Of a stretch of DNA of 64,000 bases, positions 42,851-54,092 are shown in pieces (within the stretch, counting starts at the first letter, position 1; each line of letters begins with the position of its first letter). The notes below the pieces were generated by a model. The model was not told the origin of the DNA, did no database searches, and was given only the letters and a program-made list of their open reading frames with translations. This stretch comes from Pseudopyrenochaeta lycopersici (Eukaryota; Ascomycota; Dothideomycetes; Pleosporales; Pseudopyrenochaetaceae), in contig NHZP01000020.1 in assembly GCA_003313425.1 (NCBI GenBank), positions 620,001 through 684,000 on the forward strand, in the 5' to 3' direction. A program made the translations under genes and the position numbers.

Positions 42851-45565
42851 CTACCATCGTCCGCTGCCGCCGTAGTTGTTATTCGAGTAAAGTGATGAAA
42901 AACCACTTTGACTTTGGCCATACAAACCCTGCCCAGCCATGCCTCCCTGATGCATCCTCGCCTGCAAGATACTAGGGTCCTGGACATCAGCTAGGCCACC
43001 TCCTCCAGAAGAGGAAGTGTTAGCGTGTCTGTGTTTCTTTCCCTTTTTCTTGGATTTCTGCGAACCAGATTCCTGGTAAGCACCAGGCGAGGGTCCATAA
43101 GGGAAGCTCAAAAGACCAGGGGCAGGGGCAGGTGTGGAGGTCGTAGGATGTTGATTGAGAAAAGAAGGGAACATGGACTCACGCTTTCCAGCATCAGCTA
43201 CCCTACCACCACCACCATCCATATTCCTGCTTCGGAGCAAGTCCTGATACATTGCATCATTATTGTTCCTTCCAGCAGCGTTGGCGCCATAGCCTAGACC
43301 GCTAGCAGCGAATCCGTGACCTTGGCCAAACATGCCAGTCCCGCTGACAGGAGGTGTGCCGGTAGGTTTCAGCCCAGGAGGCGGTCCTTGCACGTTGGCG
43401 AAGAATTGCCCGCCCAAAGGCTGATGCTGGGACATCTGGTTGAATTGCGTTGCATTCTTGGGCATCATCGAATTCTGTTGATTCATCAGCTTCTGATTTG
43501 CAACAGGCTGGACATTCGCAGAAGCGGATGCACTGTCATTGGCAAAACTGAAGCGTGAAGTATGCCGAGTATGACCCTGAACGTTTGCGCCAAGACCATG
43601 TTGCTGAGATTGGGAGTTTTGCATGTTGGATAGAAGCCCGGAGGACTGGGTGCCCGACTTGAAGTTCGACAGCAGAATCTGTTGCTGCTGCTGTGGCGTC
43701 AGTCCTCGATTGCTCAGTCCAACACTGCTAAATTCTTCCGCCAACGATGCGTTCTGCCCGAATAGGCTACCTCCAAAGGCTTGCTGGCCGGGTGGTGCGA
43801 TCGTGTGTTGATTTGCGTGGCTCGTTGTAGGTTCATGTCCCTCTTCTGGTTCTCCACCAAGCTGTAGACTACCTCCAACTGTCGCCTCCGCCTCTTCGCG
43901 CTCAGCGACCTGGACTGGCTGTGAGGTTGCTTTGACATCAACCTCCGCTTCCCGCTGGAGAGCCAGTTCTTGCTCCTTTTCTCTCATGGCACGACGCTTT
44001 GCGCCACCGTTAGGATCCAGTAACTGCGGAAAATCGGCAATAGCTTTGAAATCATCCTCGGAAAGAACAGTACTTGAGAAGACGAATTTGAAGTCAGGCG
44101 AGCAAATAACTTTCAAGAGATCCTTCAAACCGTTGTCACGTGCCTTAGGGGGGCGTGCGATGGGGGTTGAAACGGGTTGTGGAGTAGCAGATTTGGACGT
44201 TTGCGTAGATTTCTCCTTCTCCTTTTCCTTTTCCTTTTCCTTTTCCTTTTCCTTCTCCTTCTCCCTCTCTTTTTCCTTTTCCTTTTCTTTCTCTTTCTCT
44301 TTCTCCTTTTCTCTTTCTTTCTCCTTTTCTTTCTCTTTCTCCTTCTCCTTCTCTTTGCCCTTCTTCTTCAGTACCTCCTCTGGTTTCGGTGTCTTTGATG
44401 CTTGTGTTGGGACAGCGTTCGTGACCATGGGGCTGGGGTTTGAAGCGATGGTAGAACGGCTTGCTCGGCGTTCTAAAGCTGCTCTGCTACCCCAGTTCGC
44501 GGTTGCTGGCAGACCAGGCGCATCTTGCGTCGAGCTCGAGGTGTCATCACTGTCTTGCCGGCTCATGGGCGTAGCAGCGGCGACGGGGGGGCCTTGGTGG
44601 GCAGGAGGTGCGGCGCGAGATGTCGATGATTGGGCGGGCTGTTGGGTTTGGATCGAGTTCATCATGGAGAGATCTTGGCGCGTGAAGCTGTCGTCGTCTT
44701 CGCCGGGTTCGTGCAAGAACATGCAGTTGCGATTGTTACATTGCTCGCCACGCAGATACGCTGAACAGTATTTTGTGGTCCCATATTGGGCTCTGCCAAG
44801 GATGTGAGTAAGGTGACAAGGAGGGGAGCTCAAGAGCCTTCACGTACCTCAGCGTCCTATCGCCATTCTGCGAGCCGTCAACAGCTTTGATACACGCCTC
44901 GGCATCGCTTTTGCGGGCGAAAGTCACGTAGACACCAACTGACTGCTGATGCTGAGCATTCTCTCGGGCTTTGCTCACAACGATCTTAATAATCTTGCCG
45001 TATTGCCCAAAATAGTCGTCGCCACGAAGGGTATCGAGCAGGCGGTCTTCCCGGATGGTCGGAGTGAGACCGGTAACGTAGACAAGATTCTTCTGGACGA
45101 CACGCAGACCGGCGAGATGCTTGCGGCTGAGCGAGTCGGCTTCGGCCTTTTGTGCCTCTTTGTGTCGTATCTGTGCGTTCTTCTTGGCTTTTTGGGCGAT
45201 CTGCTGCTTGTGCTTGGCCATCCTGCCGCATGTTAGAAGTGTTCAGGAAGGGAAGGTGCACGGCACGCACTCTTCGGGAGAGATGGTCTTCCACTCTATC
45301 GTCGCTTCGTCGTACGGACGGCGACATGCAGGGCACAGCCCGTTCATCGTCGTCTTGATGTTGTTGAAGCAGAACTGGCATATCTGGTGTTTTGGTCAGT
45401 CGGGCGACTTGAGCGGCCTTCACCGATTTTTTGGGAGCAGCGTACTTGGTAGCCGCAGGGACATGGCCGGAAGTTCCTGTCGGAGAGATCGAACTCCTCG
45501 ACACATAGGGGACAGCACTCCTCTTCTTCGTCATCGACGAACTGGTCTTGCTGTAGTCGGGACAT
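42851..45565 (-). CDS. NOT4: CCR4-NOT complex E3 ubiquitin ligase subunit Not4
   Basis: Exons complement(45446-45565), (45271-45383), (44848-45222) and (42851-44792) give 849 residues in frame. Not4 is the RING E3 of the CCR4-NOT complex and acts in mRNA decay, ribosome-associated quality control and transcription. The C4C4 RING spans about 17-62 (CCPLCVEEFDLSDRNFRPCP, ICQFC, LCPACRRPYDE). A coiled basic linker leads to the RRM (about 123-205, KNLVYVTGLTP) and a CCCH zinc finger (Cys212, Cys221, Cys226, His230). A Lys-Glu repeat tract occupies about residues 340-400. The tail is Gln/Gly-rich with QGPPPGLKPTGTPPVSG and KKKGKKHRHANTSSSGGGGL, ending in NNYGGSGRW. It is divergently paired with the complex I 30 kDa gene. 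Confidence 0.94.
44210..44376 (-). repeat. Polypurine/polypyrimidine tract encoding a Lys-Glu repeat in Not4
   Basis: The plus strand is an almost pure C/T run built of CCTTTT and CTTTCT units; the minus strand encodes alternating Lys and Glu with a few Arg. It is a coding microsatellite likely to vary in length, and such strand asymmetry can form H-DNA. Confidence 0.8.
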
Positions 45566-45925
45566 GTTGAAGCGGGTGATGTGATCTGGCGAACGTGGTG
45601 GTGGCGCTCAGACAAGACGAGCGGTTGGCGGCCTGTCGGTTTGGATGGGATCGAGGCGGGGTGCGAGGTGAGACGGCAAGGAAAAGGTCGCAAGCACAAA
45701 CAAACGCCAGCCGTGTAGTCGCAAGTAGGAAAGGGATGCACTGGTGGTGATGGGGGTTCAGAGGCTGCATCTGCGCAATGGGACAGCAAGGATCCGTCCA
45801 AGCGCTAGTTACATAAGCAGCCAGGCCGATGGGAGCTGCGAACTTCACGACGTCGTTGACACCCTCCCCCACGGCTGCCTTCCCCTGCTGCACCGCGTAG
45901 CCTCACCACATCCGATACGCATATA
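45566..45925. promoter_or_regulatory. Bidirectional promoter NOT4 / complex I 30 kDa subunit
   Basis: 360 bases separate the two start codons. A TATAATGG-like sequence sits directly at the complex I start. No other clear element is visible. Confidence 0.45.
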
Positions 45926-46952
45926 ATGGCCATGCGGCTAGCTGTAGGCCGGCCATTGGGCGCCGCCGCCCGCGCGTCGAGCTGCTCTCGCGCCGCCGTG
46001 CGCGCCTTTGCCTCGACCACTCTGCGCGCAAAGGAAGTAGCAGGATCCAGCTCGGAAACTCCAAACCTGCGGGTGCGTACAGAAGAAAACAATCGAGGAG
46101 CTGCTTGTCTAATGCTTTGCGCAGTATGCCCCGCGCGACCCCGCTGGCAACCTCAAAGCCGCCATCGTCAACCCGGCAGACAAATATAAAGACAAGGCCG
46201 AGGCGTTGCACAAATACGGACAGTATCTCATGTCGTGTCTGCCCAAATACATTCAACAGTGCGTCATGTGTGCTTGTGGCTTTCGGCTGGTTCTGATCGG
46301 ATTCTAGATTCTCGGTTTGGAAGGATGAATTGACCATCTACATCCCACCTGCGGGCGTCATTCCAACCTTCACCTTCCTCAAAAACCACACTGCAGCCGA
46401 ATACACCCAGATCTCTGACATCACAGCCGTCGACTACCCTACCAAGGACCAGCGCTTCGAGGTCGTCTACAATATGCTCAGCATCCGGCACAACTCGCGC
46501 TTGCGGGTCAAGACATACGCAGATGAGGCGACTCCAGTTCCAAGCTTGTGCGATCTGTACGACGGGGCCAACTGGTATGAGCGAGAAGTCTATGATCTAT
46601 TCGGTGTCTTCTTTGTCGGACACCCCGATCTAAGGCGAATCATGACTGATTATGGTTTTGATGGTCACCCGCTGCGAAAAGACTTCCCCATGACCGGATA
46701 CACTGAGATCCGATACGATGAGGAGAAGAAGCGAATTGTCGTAGAACCTCTAGAGATGACGCAGGCGTTCAGGAACTTCCGTGGCGGCTCAGCAGCATGG
46801 GAGCAAGTCGGCCCAGGAGACGATCTTAAGCCAGAGAATGTGAGTTGTTGGGTGCTACAGCAGCAGTATTCCTCGAAACTCGCTGACCAGTCTAGTTCAA
46901 ACTCCCAACACCCAAGCCAGAGCCTCCAAAGGAGGGCGAGCAAAAGAAATAG
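45926..46952 (+). CDS. NADH:ubiquinone oxidoreductase 30 kDa subunit (NDUFS3/NuoC)
   Basis: Exons 45926-46072, 46125-46258, 46308-46839 and 46896-46952 give 289 residues in frame. This core complex I subunit lies in the matrix arm near the quinone site. The first 35 residues are Arg/Ala/Ser-rich with almost no acidic residues, as in a mitochondrial presequence. Family marks: [19 protein letters not shown] across the second intron, [22 protein letters not shown], and the 30 kDa signature [23 protein letters not shown] (split here: [32 protein letters not shown]). The last exon encodes [18 protein letters not shown]. Introns are 49-56 bases. It shares a promoter region with NOT4. Confidence 0.96.
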
Positions 46953-47718
46953 AGGTCTGGAAGAGCAAACTGTATATACCTGCGAATCAAAGTACTTGTA
47001 CAACACAAGTTTTGTTTTTTCATTCACTTGGATAGTCCCGTGGGCCCAATACGAAACATCTGTGTTGAAAATTTTTGAAACTTCAGTGCAATCATGATGC
47101 GAACAGGAGCATCAGCTTGAGGATGCCCAAAAATTGATTATGGATCAACACTGAAGCTCCCAGACATTACACTAAATCCACAAAAGAAATGCTGTCGAAT
47201 CGCCCATGCCAAGTCGACCTCGCAATATACCGCCCAATCAGGCAAGCGCAGTCTAATTCACCTCCGCATCTACGCATATCAACACCATGCGCTTTGCCAG
47301 GTACAGCATCGCCAAATACGACCGGGCTGTACAACTGCACTACCACGTCATACTGTAGCATCCCTCCACTCTACAACAACCGACCTCGCACTTTCTAGCC
47401 AAGAACTGCACCCCGCTTTCCCTCTTCCTATCATAATAGCACTACATACAAGGAACGCAAGGACGTCGGAGTAGCCGTCCGAAGTGCCGTGAGCCACATT
47501 TCTATAAGAAGATCGTGAAGTCTTGTGGATAGGCTATTCCTGAGCTGGTTGGTACTTCCGACTTCTCACCAATCCTCAAGCTGTCTATTTCTCTTGCATC
47601 CCACATGCTATTGGTCCTATATAAATACAACTTGATTCTCTCCTCAATGTTCCTCATCAAGCACTCAAAGAATTCGTTTTTTGTCTCTCTACTCATAACA
47701 CTTACACAATTAGTCAAC
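46953..47718. other. Intergenic region upstream of the DUF1349 gene
   Basis: 766 AT-rich bases. It should hold the 3' end of the complex I gene and the promoter of the next gene. No other feature is recognised. Confidence 0.4.
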
Positions 47719-48372
47719 ATGAGCCTCGCAACAACCACCACAACCATCGAGCCCTTCAACCTTACCGCACCGCCGGGAACAGACATCTGGCGAAAAGCTC
47801 CATCACACAATGCTTTCAACGCTTCCACTCATCCCTCTGAATTGGCTACATACGATCTCAAAACTTTCCAAAGAGCCAAATTGACCTTTGCTCTGCCCCC
47901 TGCGAACCAGCTCCGGCAATACGACCAAGCAGGCCTGCTTCTGCATGTCACCAAGCCCGGTGTGCCAGACAATCAGACCAAATGGATCAAGACTGGCATC
48001 GAGTTCTACTACGGCAAACCGTATGTGGCCACCGTCGGGTGTGATGCTTGGGCCGACTGGTCTTTAGCACCCATGCCTGAATTCACTGACAACGCCACAC
48101 GGCCTGGCGTTACGATCGAAGCGCGCCGCGAGAGAGATGTGCTTGGCAAGAGTCTGTGGATCTACTGGATTGTGCGGGATGGAGATGGGAAGGAGATTGA
48201 GAGGCGGCCTTTAAGAGAGGTGAACTGGGTGTTTGCAGATGAGGAGGGCTGGAGTGTGGGGGTTGGAGGATATGTATGCCGTCCTACGAAAGAAGGGGGA
48301 GAGGAGTTGTTAGAAGCAGAGTTCAAGGAGGGAGTAGAGATTGAGTTGTTGGATTCTAGCAAGAAAGAGTAG
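47719..48372 (+). CDS. DUF1349 (concanavalin-like) family protein
   Basis: A 217-residue single-exon protein. The pattern WRKAPSHNAFNAS, QYDQAGLLLHVTK, WIKTGIEFYYGKPYVATVGC, DWSLAP and the paired beta-strand ending match DUF1349, a beta-sandwich family resembling concanavalin-type lectins and named after a yeast regulator of enolase-like entry. Biochemical function is unknown. An in-frame start exists at 47605, but its extra 38 residues are a hydrophobic run without family similarity, and the ATG at 47719 (CAACATGAG) has the better context. It appears cytosolic. Confidence 0.82.
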   Translation: MSLATTTTTIEPFNLTAPPGTDIWRKAPSHNAFNASTHPSELATYDLKTFQRAKLTFALPPANQLRQYDQAGLLLHVTKPGVPDNQTKWIKTGIEFYYGKPYVATVGCDAWADWSLAPMPEFTDNATRPGVTIEARRERDVLGKSLWIYWIVRDGDGKEIERRPLREVNWVFADEEGWSVGVGGYVCRPTKEGGEELLEAEFKEGVEIELLDSSKKE

Positions 48373-48842
48373 GGCACAATAATGTGTCAACATATACGAA
48401 GGTATCTATTTAGTTGAAGCCAATACTAATGAGAAGAACGAAAAGTCATTTCCAATGTCTCGGCGGATTTTCAGCAAACATAACATGGAATATTGTTCTA
48501 CTCTGATGGAATACACAAACGCTCCAAAGAGATACTTTAAGACCGCAGGCTCCAAAAATTGGTGAATCCAAGTAGCAATAATTTTCTTCACGTACTCGGT
48601 CCAATGCAGATCAAAAACCATCAGTTCTTTCAATTTCCATTCACTGCGAAGAGGATTAACTCGGTTTACCACGGAAGTGAAGGACAAACACTCTGTTGTA
48701 TCATAACAGTGCGTCATAAACATTTTGAAGCTCTTTTGTTTTCTTTCCCGGTGACTGCACAGATAGATCTCTGCCTCTGCACGCAGCTCCTCGCCCAACC
48801 ACGAACGAACAATAATCAACCTGCACTCAAGTTATATATACT
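48373..48842. other. Intergenic spacer DUF1349 gene / doublecortin-like gene
   Basis: 470 bases, AT-rich, with the promoter of the downstream plus-strand gene. A TATATATA-like run ends just before the ATG at 48843. Nothing else is seen. Confidence 0.4.
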
Positions 48843-49768
48843 ATGACGAAAACCGTGCAACTACACTGTCCATCTAATGGGCAGACAGTGGATACATACA
48901 TCATCTCACCGTTTCAGACGCACGAGCAAGTGCTCCAGGGTATTCGACTGCGACTTGATATCGGCTACGCGGCACTATACACCGTCGATGCGAAACTTAT
49001 TACCAACATACAGGTACTACACGATGATCAGCGTGTGTTGGTAGCTGCAAACGAGCTGGAGCACATTCTACCTGACGCTCCGGTAGGCTTCGTGCTCTAC
49101 TGTGGCGAAGAAGGGCAGGATATTGATCCGGATGTGGAAGGCTTCGGACAGAACTGGGAGGTGAGAATAATGGTAGAATGTTTTGGTGTTTGGAGACTGA
49201 TGAATACTAGGACTTGACTGATCGGGAGAAGTGCGATCATATCCAGAGCCTTGCAGAGCAGAAGCCGTCAATGAGGAACACGCTGCGTATCACCCGCGGC
49301 TGGGAATCCGTTCAGCATGAATTGAACGACCTTCAGACAGAGACATCGGAAGACCTGGCCATACCAAGGCCCAGCGACTGTGAGTCACTGATTGAGCAAC
49401 GCTGGCGTGCAACGGTAGAACACTTCCTCCCCTCTTCCATGGGCCCCGCGAAGGTCAAGGTCGCCGGCAAATTTTGGGACCCGCAAGTCCTTGCCGCCAT
49501 AGGAGTTCTGAGCACTTTCACTCAAGGCCAGTCCAGGCTGGCTCGAGAGTCACTCCAAGAAGCGGTCAACATGAGGCTCAAGGAGAGTGGGGACAATAGC
49601 GCAGCAGCTATTGTACAGCCACAAGATGTTATTGATGCCATCACCAGCATCTACGAGCGTGCTGGTATCATTTCGACCAAGACGGCGAAGCCGAAGAGTG
49701 CGAAGGGGAAGGGGAAGGAGCGGAGGAAGGCACTGAAGGAGCAGAAGAAGAAGCAGGGAAGTGGTTGA
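48843..49768 (+). CDS. Uncharacterised protein with doublecortin/ubiquitin-like N-terminal domain
   Basis: Exons 48843-49160 and 49211-49768 give 291 residues; the splice joins FGQNWE to DLTDREKC. The first 80 residues look like a doublecortin-type ubiquitin fold: a beta-hairpin start (VQLHCPSNGQ), a helix (THEQVLQGIRLRLDI), then AALYTVDAKLITNIQVLHDD and RVLVAANE, which follow the DCX pattern Leu-Tyr-x-x-x-Gly-x-x-Val ... Val-x-Ala-x-Gly. The middle is helical (RNTLRITRGWESVQHELNDL, WDPQVLAAIGVLSTFTQG). The C-terminus is a Lys-rich tail (KGKGKERRKALKEQKKK) suited to binding nucleic acid, tubulin or membranes. I recognise no closer family. DCX proteins bind microtubules in animals; that role here is speculation. 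Confidence 0.75.
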
Positions 49769-50137
49769 GGGACTTCTTAAATCAGAAGTATCTTGAACGA
49801 ACATATATGCAATTGTCTGATATAGCCGAAATGGATTTCTGCTCGTGATATGTTGAAGTTTAAGAGATTGTGCCAGACCAACTCTGGCGCCTACGTTAAT
49901 TGTGTCGCTATACATCCCCTCTCATAATACATCAGTACACGAGGAAATTATTATCTCACTTTATTCCAAGGGCAAGTTTTTCTTATCACCTAATGGGTTA
50001 GAAGGAAAGGTATGGATGGGATAAGTGTAGTATCACGCTATATCGACGTATACTCCAAAGGTCTATTTGGTGAATGCTCAAGCGTTTGGTACTTGCTTTG
50101 ATCATTAAATATACTCTCAAGTCGAGCGTGTAACTAC
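49769..50137. other. Convergent spacer doublecortin-like gene / SPB4
   Basis: 369 AT-rich bases between two 3' ends, presumably both terminator/polyadenylation zones. No gene is seen. Confidence 0.4.
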
Positions 50138-52107
50138 CTAGTCGCTGAAGCCTTCGAACTCATCTGCACCCTCCTGCGCCTCCTGCTTTGCAACGTTTCT
50201 TCGCATCTGCTCAATCATTTCCTTCAACCTCGCTTCTTCCTTCTTCTCCTCTTCCGTTAATTTTTCTACACGATCATGTTCACGTTTTGCCGCCTTCTTC
50301 TCTCTCCTCAGCTCTTTCGTGGCCTTCTGGTCTTTCTGTTGTGTCCACGCCGATTCTTTCTTGTTCTCTGTGACATATCTCTTCTTGCCATCCGATTTGG
50401 TTGCTTCATACTCAGCTTGCTCTGCTTGTCGCTGCTGCTCACGCACTTTGTCCTTGTACGCGAAAGTGCTGAAGTCCATCTCCACACCTAGGCTTCGGTC
50501 ACCTTCCCATTTCTTCAGTTCAGGCATGCTGGGTAATTTGAGGAGACCCCAAGCATTGCCTAGCTCTGTCCAGTCGAGGTCCGCAACACGGAATATAGAG
50601 CTTGCAGTGTGCTTGCTGTACGCACGAACCCATGATACGAATCCTCGCTGCGCCTTGTCGAAAAAGGCTCTGTCTGTTTTAACTACTTTTCTTATCTTGT
50701 TGCTGACTGCTTTGGCATCTGCTTGTGATATTGAAATGTCTGGGGTCGTCAAGGGCGAGATTGGAGTTTGCCGAACCCGAAGGAACTCAATGTAGTCTTC
50801 TTCTCGACCCGGTGTGAGGAAGGTGACAGCTAAACCTTTGCGACCAGCCCGTCCCGCTCGTCCACAACGGTGGATAAATGTCTTTGGGTCGCTAGGAGAG
50901 TCCAGTTGAATAACAAGGTCAACCGAAGGGATATCAAGGCCGCGAGCAGCAACGTCAGTAGTTACAAGGATTGACGGCGTTACACTGTCGACGAACTTGG
51001 TGAAATTCCTTCGCCGAACTTTGTCAGGGTGCTTCCCGTGCAAAGGCACAATGGTGTAACCTTTGAGGACTTCTGGTAATACGTGTTGAAAGTAGTCGAC
51101 TGCATAACACGTTGCGAGGTAAAAGATGGTCTTCTGTGGCTGAGGTTGTAAAGACGACAGAATCTTCTTTACGGCGGGTAGCTTGTGGGAAGCTGGCAGG
51201 ACTAGATACGATAATTGCAGACTCGCCGGTGTTCGCTTATCCTCGATCTTGCCTTCCTCACCCGTCCCGCTTGGCGCAGCCCTTGCCTTGACTTTGACTG
51301 CGATACGCACTGGATTCCGGAGACCAACACGGATGAGCTGATCGACAGCTTCACTTACGCTTGCGCTGAATAGCCCTGTTCGCCGTTGCTTTGGTAGGCG
51401 AGACAGAATCTTCTGGAGATCATCTTTGAAGCCGAGATCTAGGAGACGGTCTGCTTCGTCCAGTACGAGGGCATCGAATGACGATTGCGTGCAGTGAACG
51501 TGGGGCGATGAGAGCAGTTCGAGTAATCGTCCCGGGGTGCCAATAAGGACATTGACGGATGTTTTCAGAAATTTGCTGAGGTCTTGAGCTGGTGTTACGG
51601 ATCCACCTAGAAGTAGCTGGGGTATTATTTTCAGAGTTCCTGGGGGGAACGTTGGCTTGGGTGGCGCATCGGCATCTTCCATATCGGTATCTTCATCCTC
51701 AGGTTCGAGAAGGGCTGCAGATGGAGCATGGAATTTCAGTAGCGAACAGAGCACGGTGTGGATTTGTGTCGCCAGCTCTCTTGTAGGTGATATGATTATG
51801 GCGCCCACGTGATGTCTCTTTATGGGCGCATCAAGTCGAAGCAGACGTTCGACGATTGGTATAAGAAACCTGAATTCAGTCAGTGTATGCCCGTAAGCGC
51901 ATTCAAGATAACGTACGATAGTGTCTTTCCACTGCCCGTCACAGCCTCTACGACAACATCTGAGTTTTTCATAAACATGGGTATGGCCGCATGTTGTACA
52001 GGCGTGGTCTTGACAAAGCCCATGGCATCTACAGCCTCGAGGATCCATTCCGACAGAGCAGGTGTCAGAGCACCAAATGACCGATCAATCTTCGCTTGAG
52101 GGGCCAT
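50138..52107 (-). CDS. SPB4: ATP-dependent RNA helicase Spb4 (DEAD-box)
   Basis: Exons complement(51917-52107) and (50138-51869) give 640 residues in frame; the splice makes [16 protein letters not shown]. Spb4 remodels pre-60S rRNA in the nucleolus. DEAD-box motifs: Q-motif region [13 protein letters not shown], Walker A GSGKT (58-62), PTREL (92-96), TPGRL, DEAD in [13 protein letters not shown] (motif III, usual SAT), [14 protein letters not shown] block [15 protein letters not shown] and [10 protein letters not shown]. The C-terminal domain and basic coiled tail ([20 protein letters not shown]) fit Spb4 rather than other DEAD-box proteins. A longer in-frame start at 52245 exists, but [11 protein letters not shown] at 52107 is a more natural beginning. 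A CACGTG palindrome lies 145 bases upstream. Confidence 0.94.
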
Positions 52108-52879
52108 GGTCAAAATAGGGTGCCCACGGACGTTCTCAAATATGTGCCTTTGAATTGTGATGTTGGTCGCAACAGTCGGGTGAACTTTTGCGCCTACCAA
52201 AAATTTACGGACGTGCACCGCCACCCTTGTCGCAGGGAAGTGCAACTATTTCACGTGCTATGGGCATTATCCGGGACGCCGGTGATGGCTAGAAGACTCG
52301 GGCAAGAGCTTGATTTAGTGGCAGAATCTTGACTAAATTCCAAGGCCTCGCCTCGTAAACAGGATATATAGTTCTGTCGCCGCCCACCTTCACATGTAAA
52401 ACCTGATCTCATTGCCAAGGCGGATTTGCAGCGCACCCCGGAGATCTACGCGCATTCGCGAGACAGGTTGACAGCCCTGGGTCCAAATTTCTGGCCCAAG
52501 CAACGAGATTACATAGCCGTCACCCTCCGCAGAGGTCCCCTATCTACTCCCCTACTTAATCTGGCCACCGTTGCCTGCACGCACTGTGGCCTCTCCTCCC
52601 CCCTCAGACGATGCGTGGCGTCCGGACGAATTCACGGCTTCTGGCGTTTCTCTCATAGCATCTGGTGCTGACATCGATGTTGAAGCCACCATAATTAACG
52701 CCGGTCCCCTCGACGCCTGCGACGCGCGCACTCAGCCCCACTGCACAACCTCGCTTTTGCCGGAACGTCACGTTTTGCTCGTGAACGTTGCTTTCATCTG
52801 CGCAAAAGCTCGTTCGACCCTTTCCGGCGTCATCCGCGCCCCTCCCTTTCCATCCTTTCCCACTTGCTGGCGCCACGCA
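52108..52879. other. Divergent intergenic region SPB4 / DGK1
   Basis: 772 bases with promoters for both genes. CACGTG is present at 52252-52257. An in-frame open extension of the DGK1 frame starts at 52571, but lacks conserved features, so I take it as leader. Confidence 0.45.
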
Positions 52880-54092
52880 ATGGAGGCCTCCAGGCAGTAC
52901 CAGATACCCAACACTCCGCGTGTGATATCGCCCTCGCCGACGCCCTCGGAAGCCGGCAGCGGAAAAGATGGGTACTTTGGGCCCGTGACGCGCTCGTCCA
53001 CGCGCAAAAGCAAGCAGCGCATCCAGTCGCCCCCGCCTATCGACGAAGATTCCTCAGGCTCAGACCCGGAGAAGCGGGCGCGAGCGAGGAGTCGAAGCCC
53101 CATTCTCGAAGGCGGATTCGGGAGAAGGACAATGAGTGGGCTGACCACACGGAGGCAAATGAACGGCAGCCTGAAGAAGGACCTCACACTGTCGAACGGG
53201 ACGGTCAACGGCCATCTGTCACCAGCCGCAGCCAACAAGAACTATTGGAGGGAGATGAGCAGGAGCCCGAGTCCGCTAGGCCTCATTCCGATTCACCAGA
53301 AATGGCGGTCATTTGTACGTACATGCATGCCATTTTGGCCTGTACATTGCTCACACGACGCAGATCCACCGTCACGAAATCCCCCGCAAGATCCTCCATG
53401 TCTCCATCGGCTTCCTCACCATCTTCCTGTACTGTACCGGCACGCAGACTTCGCAAATCCACAATGTGCTCTTTGCGCTGCTGATTCCTATCGCCCTGAC
53501 TGACGTCATCCGACACCGATATTGGCAAGTAAACCGCTTCTACATCCGCTGTCTTGGCGCATTTATGCGCGAGTCTGAGGTGGATGGCTACAACGGTGTC
53601 ATATCCTATCTCCTGGGAGCCTGGCTAGTAATGCGATTCTGCCCCAAGGACGTGGGTGTCATGAGCATCTTGCTCTTGAGCTGGTGCGATACCGCGGCCT
53701 CGACTTTTGGAAGGCTTTGGGGACATCTCACTCCTAGGGTCAGGAGGGGTAAGAGCTTGGCTGGTTCGATTGCTGCCTGTGTGACGGGCATCATCACGGC
53801 GGCCGTTTGGTGGGGCTGGTTGGGCCCCCTTTACTCCGAGTACAATCACGGCGAGAACGCATTCGCGTACCAGGGTGTCTTAGCGCTTCCTGTGCAGGCC
53901 CGCGATGCCCTTGGCCTGTCTTTCACCCAGGCTTCGGTTACCGGGTACTGGGCTTTGGGCGTCATGTCCGTAGCGGCAGGCATTGTCGCCAGTGCCAGCG
54001 AGGCAATCGATGTCTTTGGGTGGGACGATAATCTGACGATACCTATTCTATGTGGTGCGGGGTTATGGGGTTTCCTACGGGCCTTTGGCTGA
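52880..54092 (+). CDS. DGK1: CTP-dependent diacylglycerol kinase Dgk1-like
   Basis: Exons 52880-53314 and 53364-54092 give 387 residues in frame; the splice joins HQKWRSF to IHRHEIPRKILH. Yeast Dgk1 makes phosphatidate from diacylglycerol with CTP at the ER/nuclear membrane and opposes lipin Pah1. The N-terminal 130 residues are disordered, Ser/Arg/Pro-rich, with candidate phosphosites. The catalytic half carries EIPRKILHVSIGFLTIFLYC and several hydrophobic helices (VISYLLGAWLVMRFCP, SIAACVTGIITAAVWWGW), plus the cytidylyltransferase-fold motif SWCDTAASTFGRLWG and RRGKSLAGS. The start ATG 52880 gives MEASRQYQIPNTPR. Length is larger than yeast Dgk1 because of the N-terminal extension. Confidence 0.9.

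Noticed and set aside
43932..44807. 291-codon plus-strand frame rich in Phe-Ser repeats
   Set aside because: It is antisense to the Not4 Lys-Glu repeat; the low-complexity sequence keeps the frame open by chance.
52108..52245. 46-residue N-terminal extension of Spb4
   Set aside because: The internal start [11 protein letters not shown] at 52107 fits the family, and the extension has no conserved residues.
52571..52879. N-terminal extension of Dgk1
   Set aside because: Open frame but no start ATG before 52880 and no conserved features.
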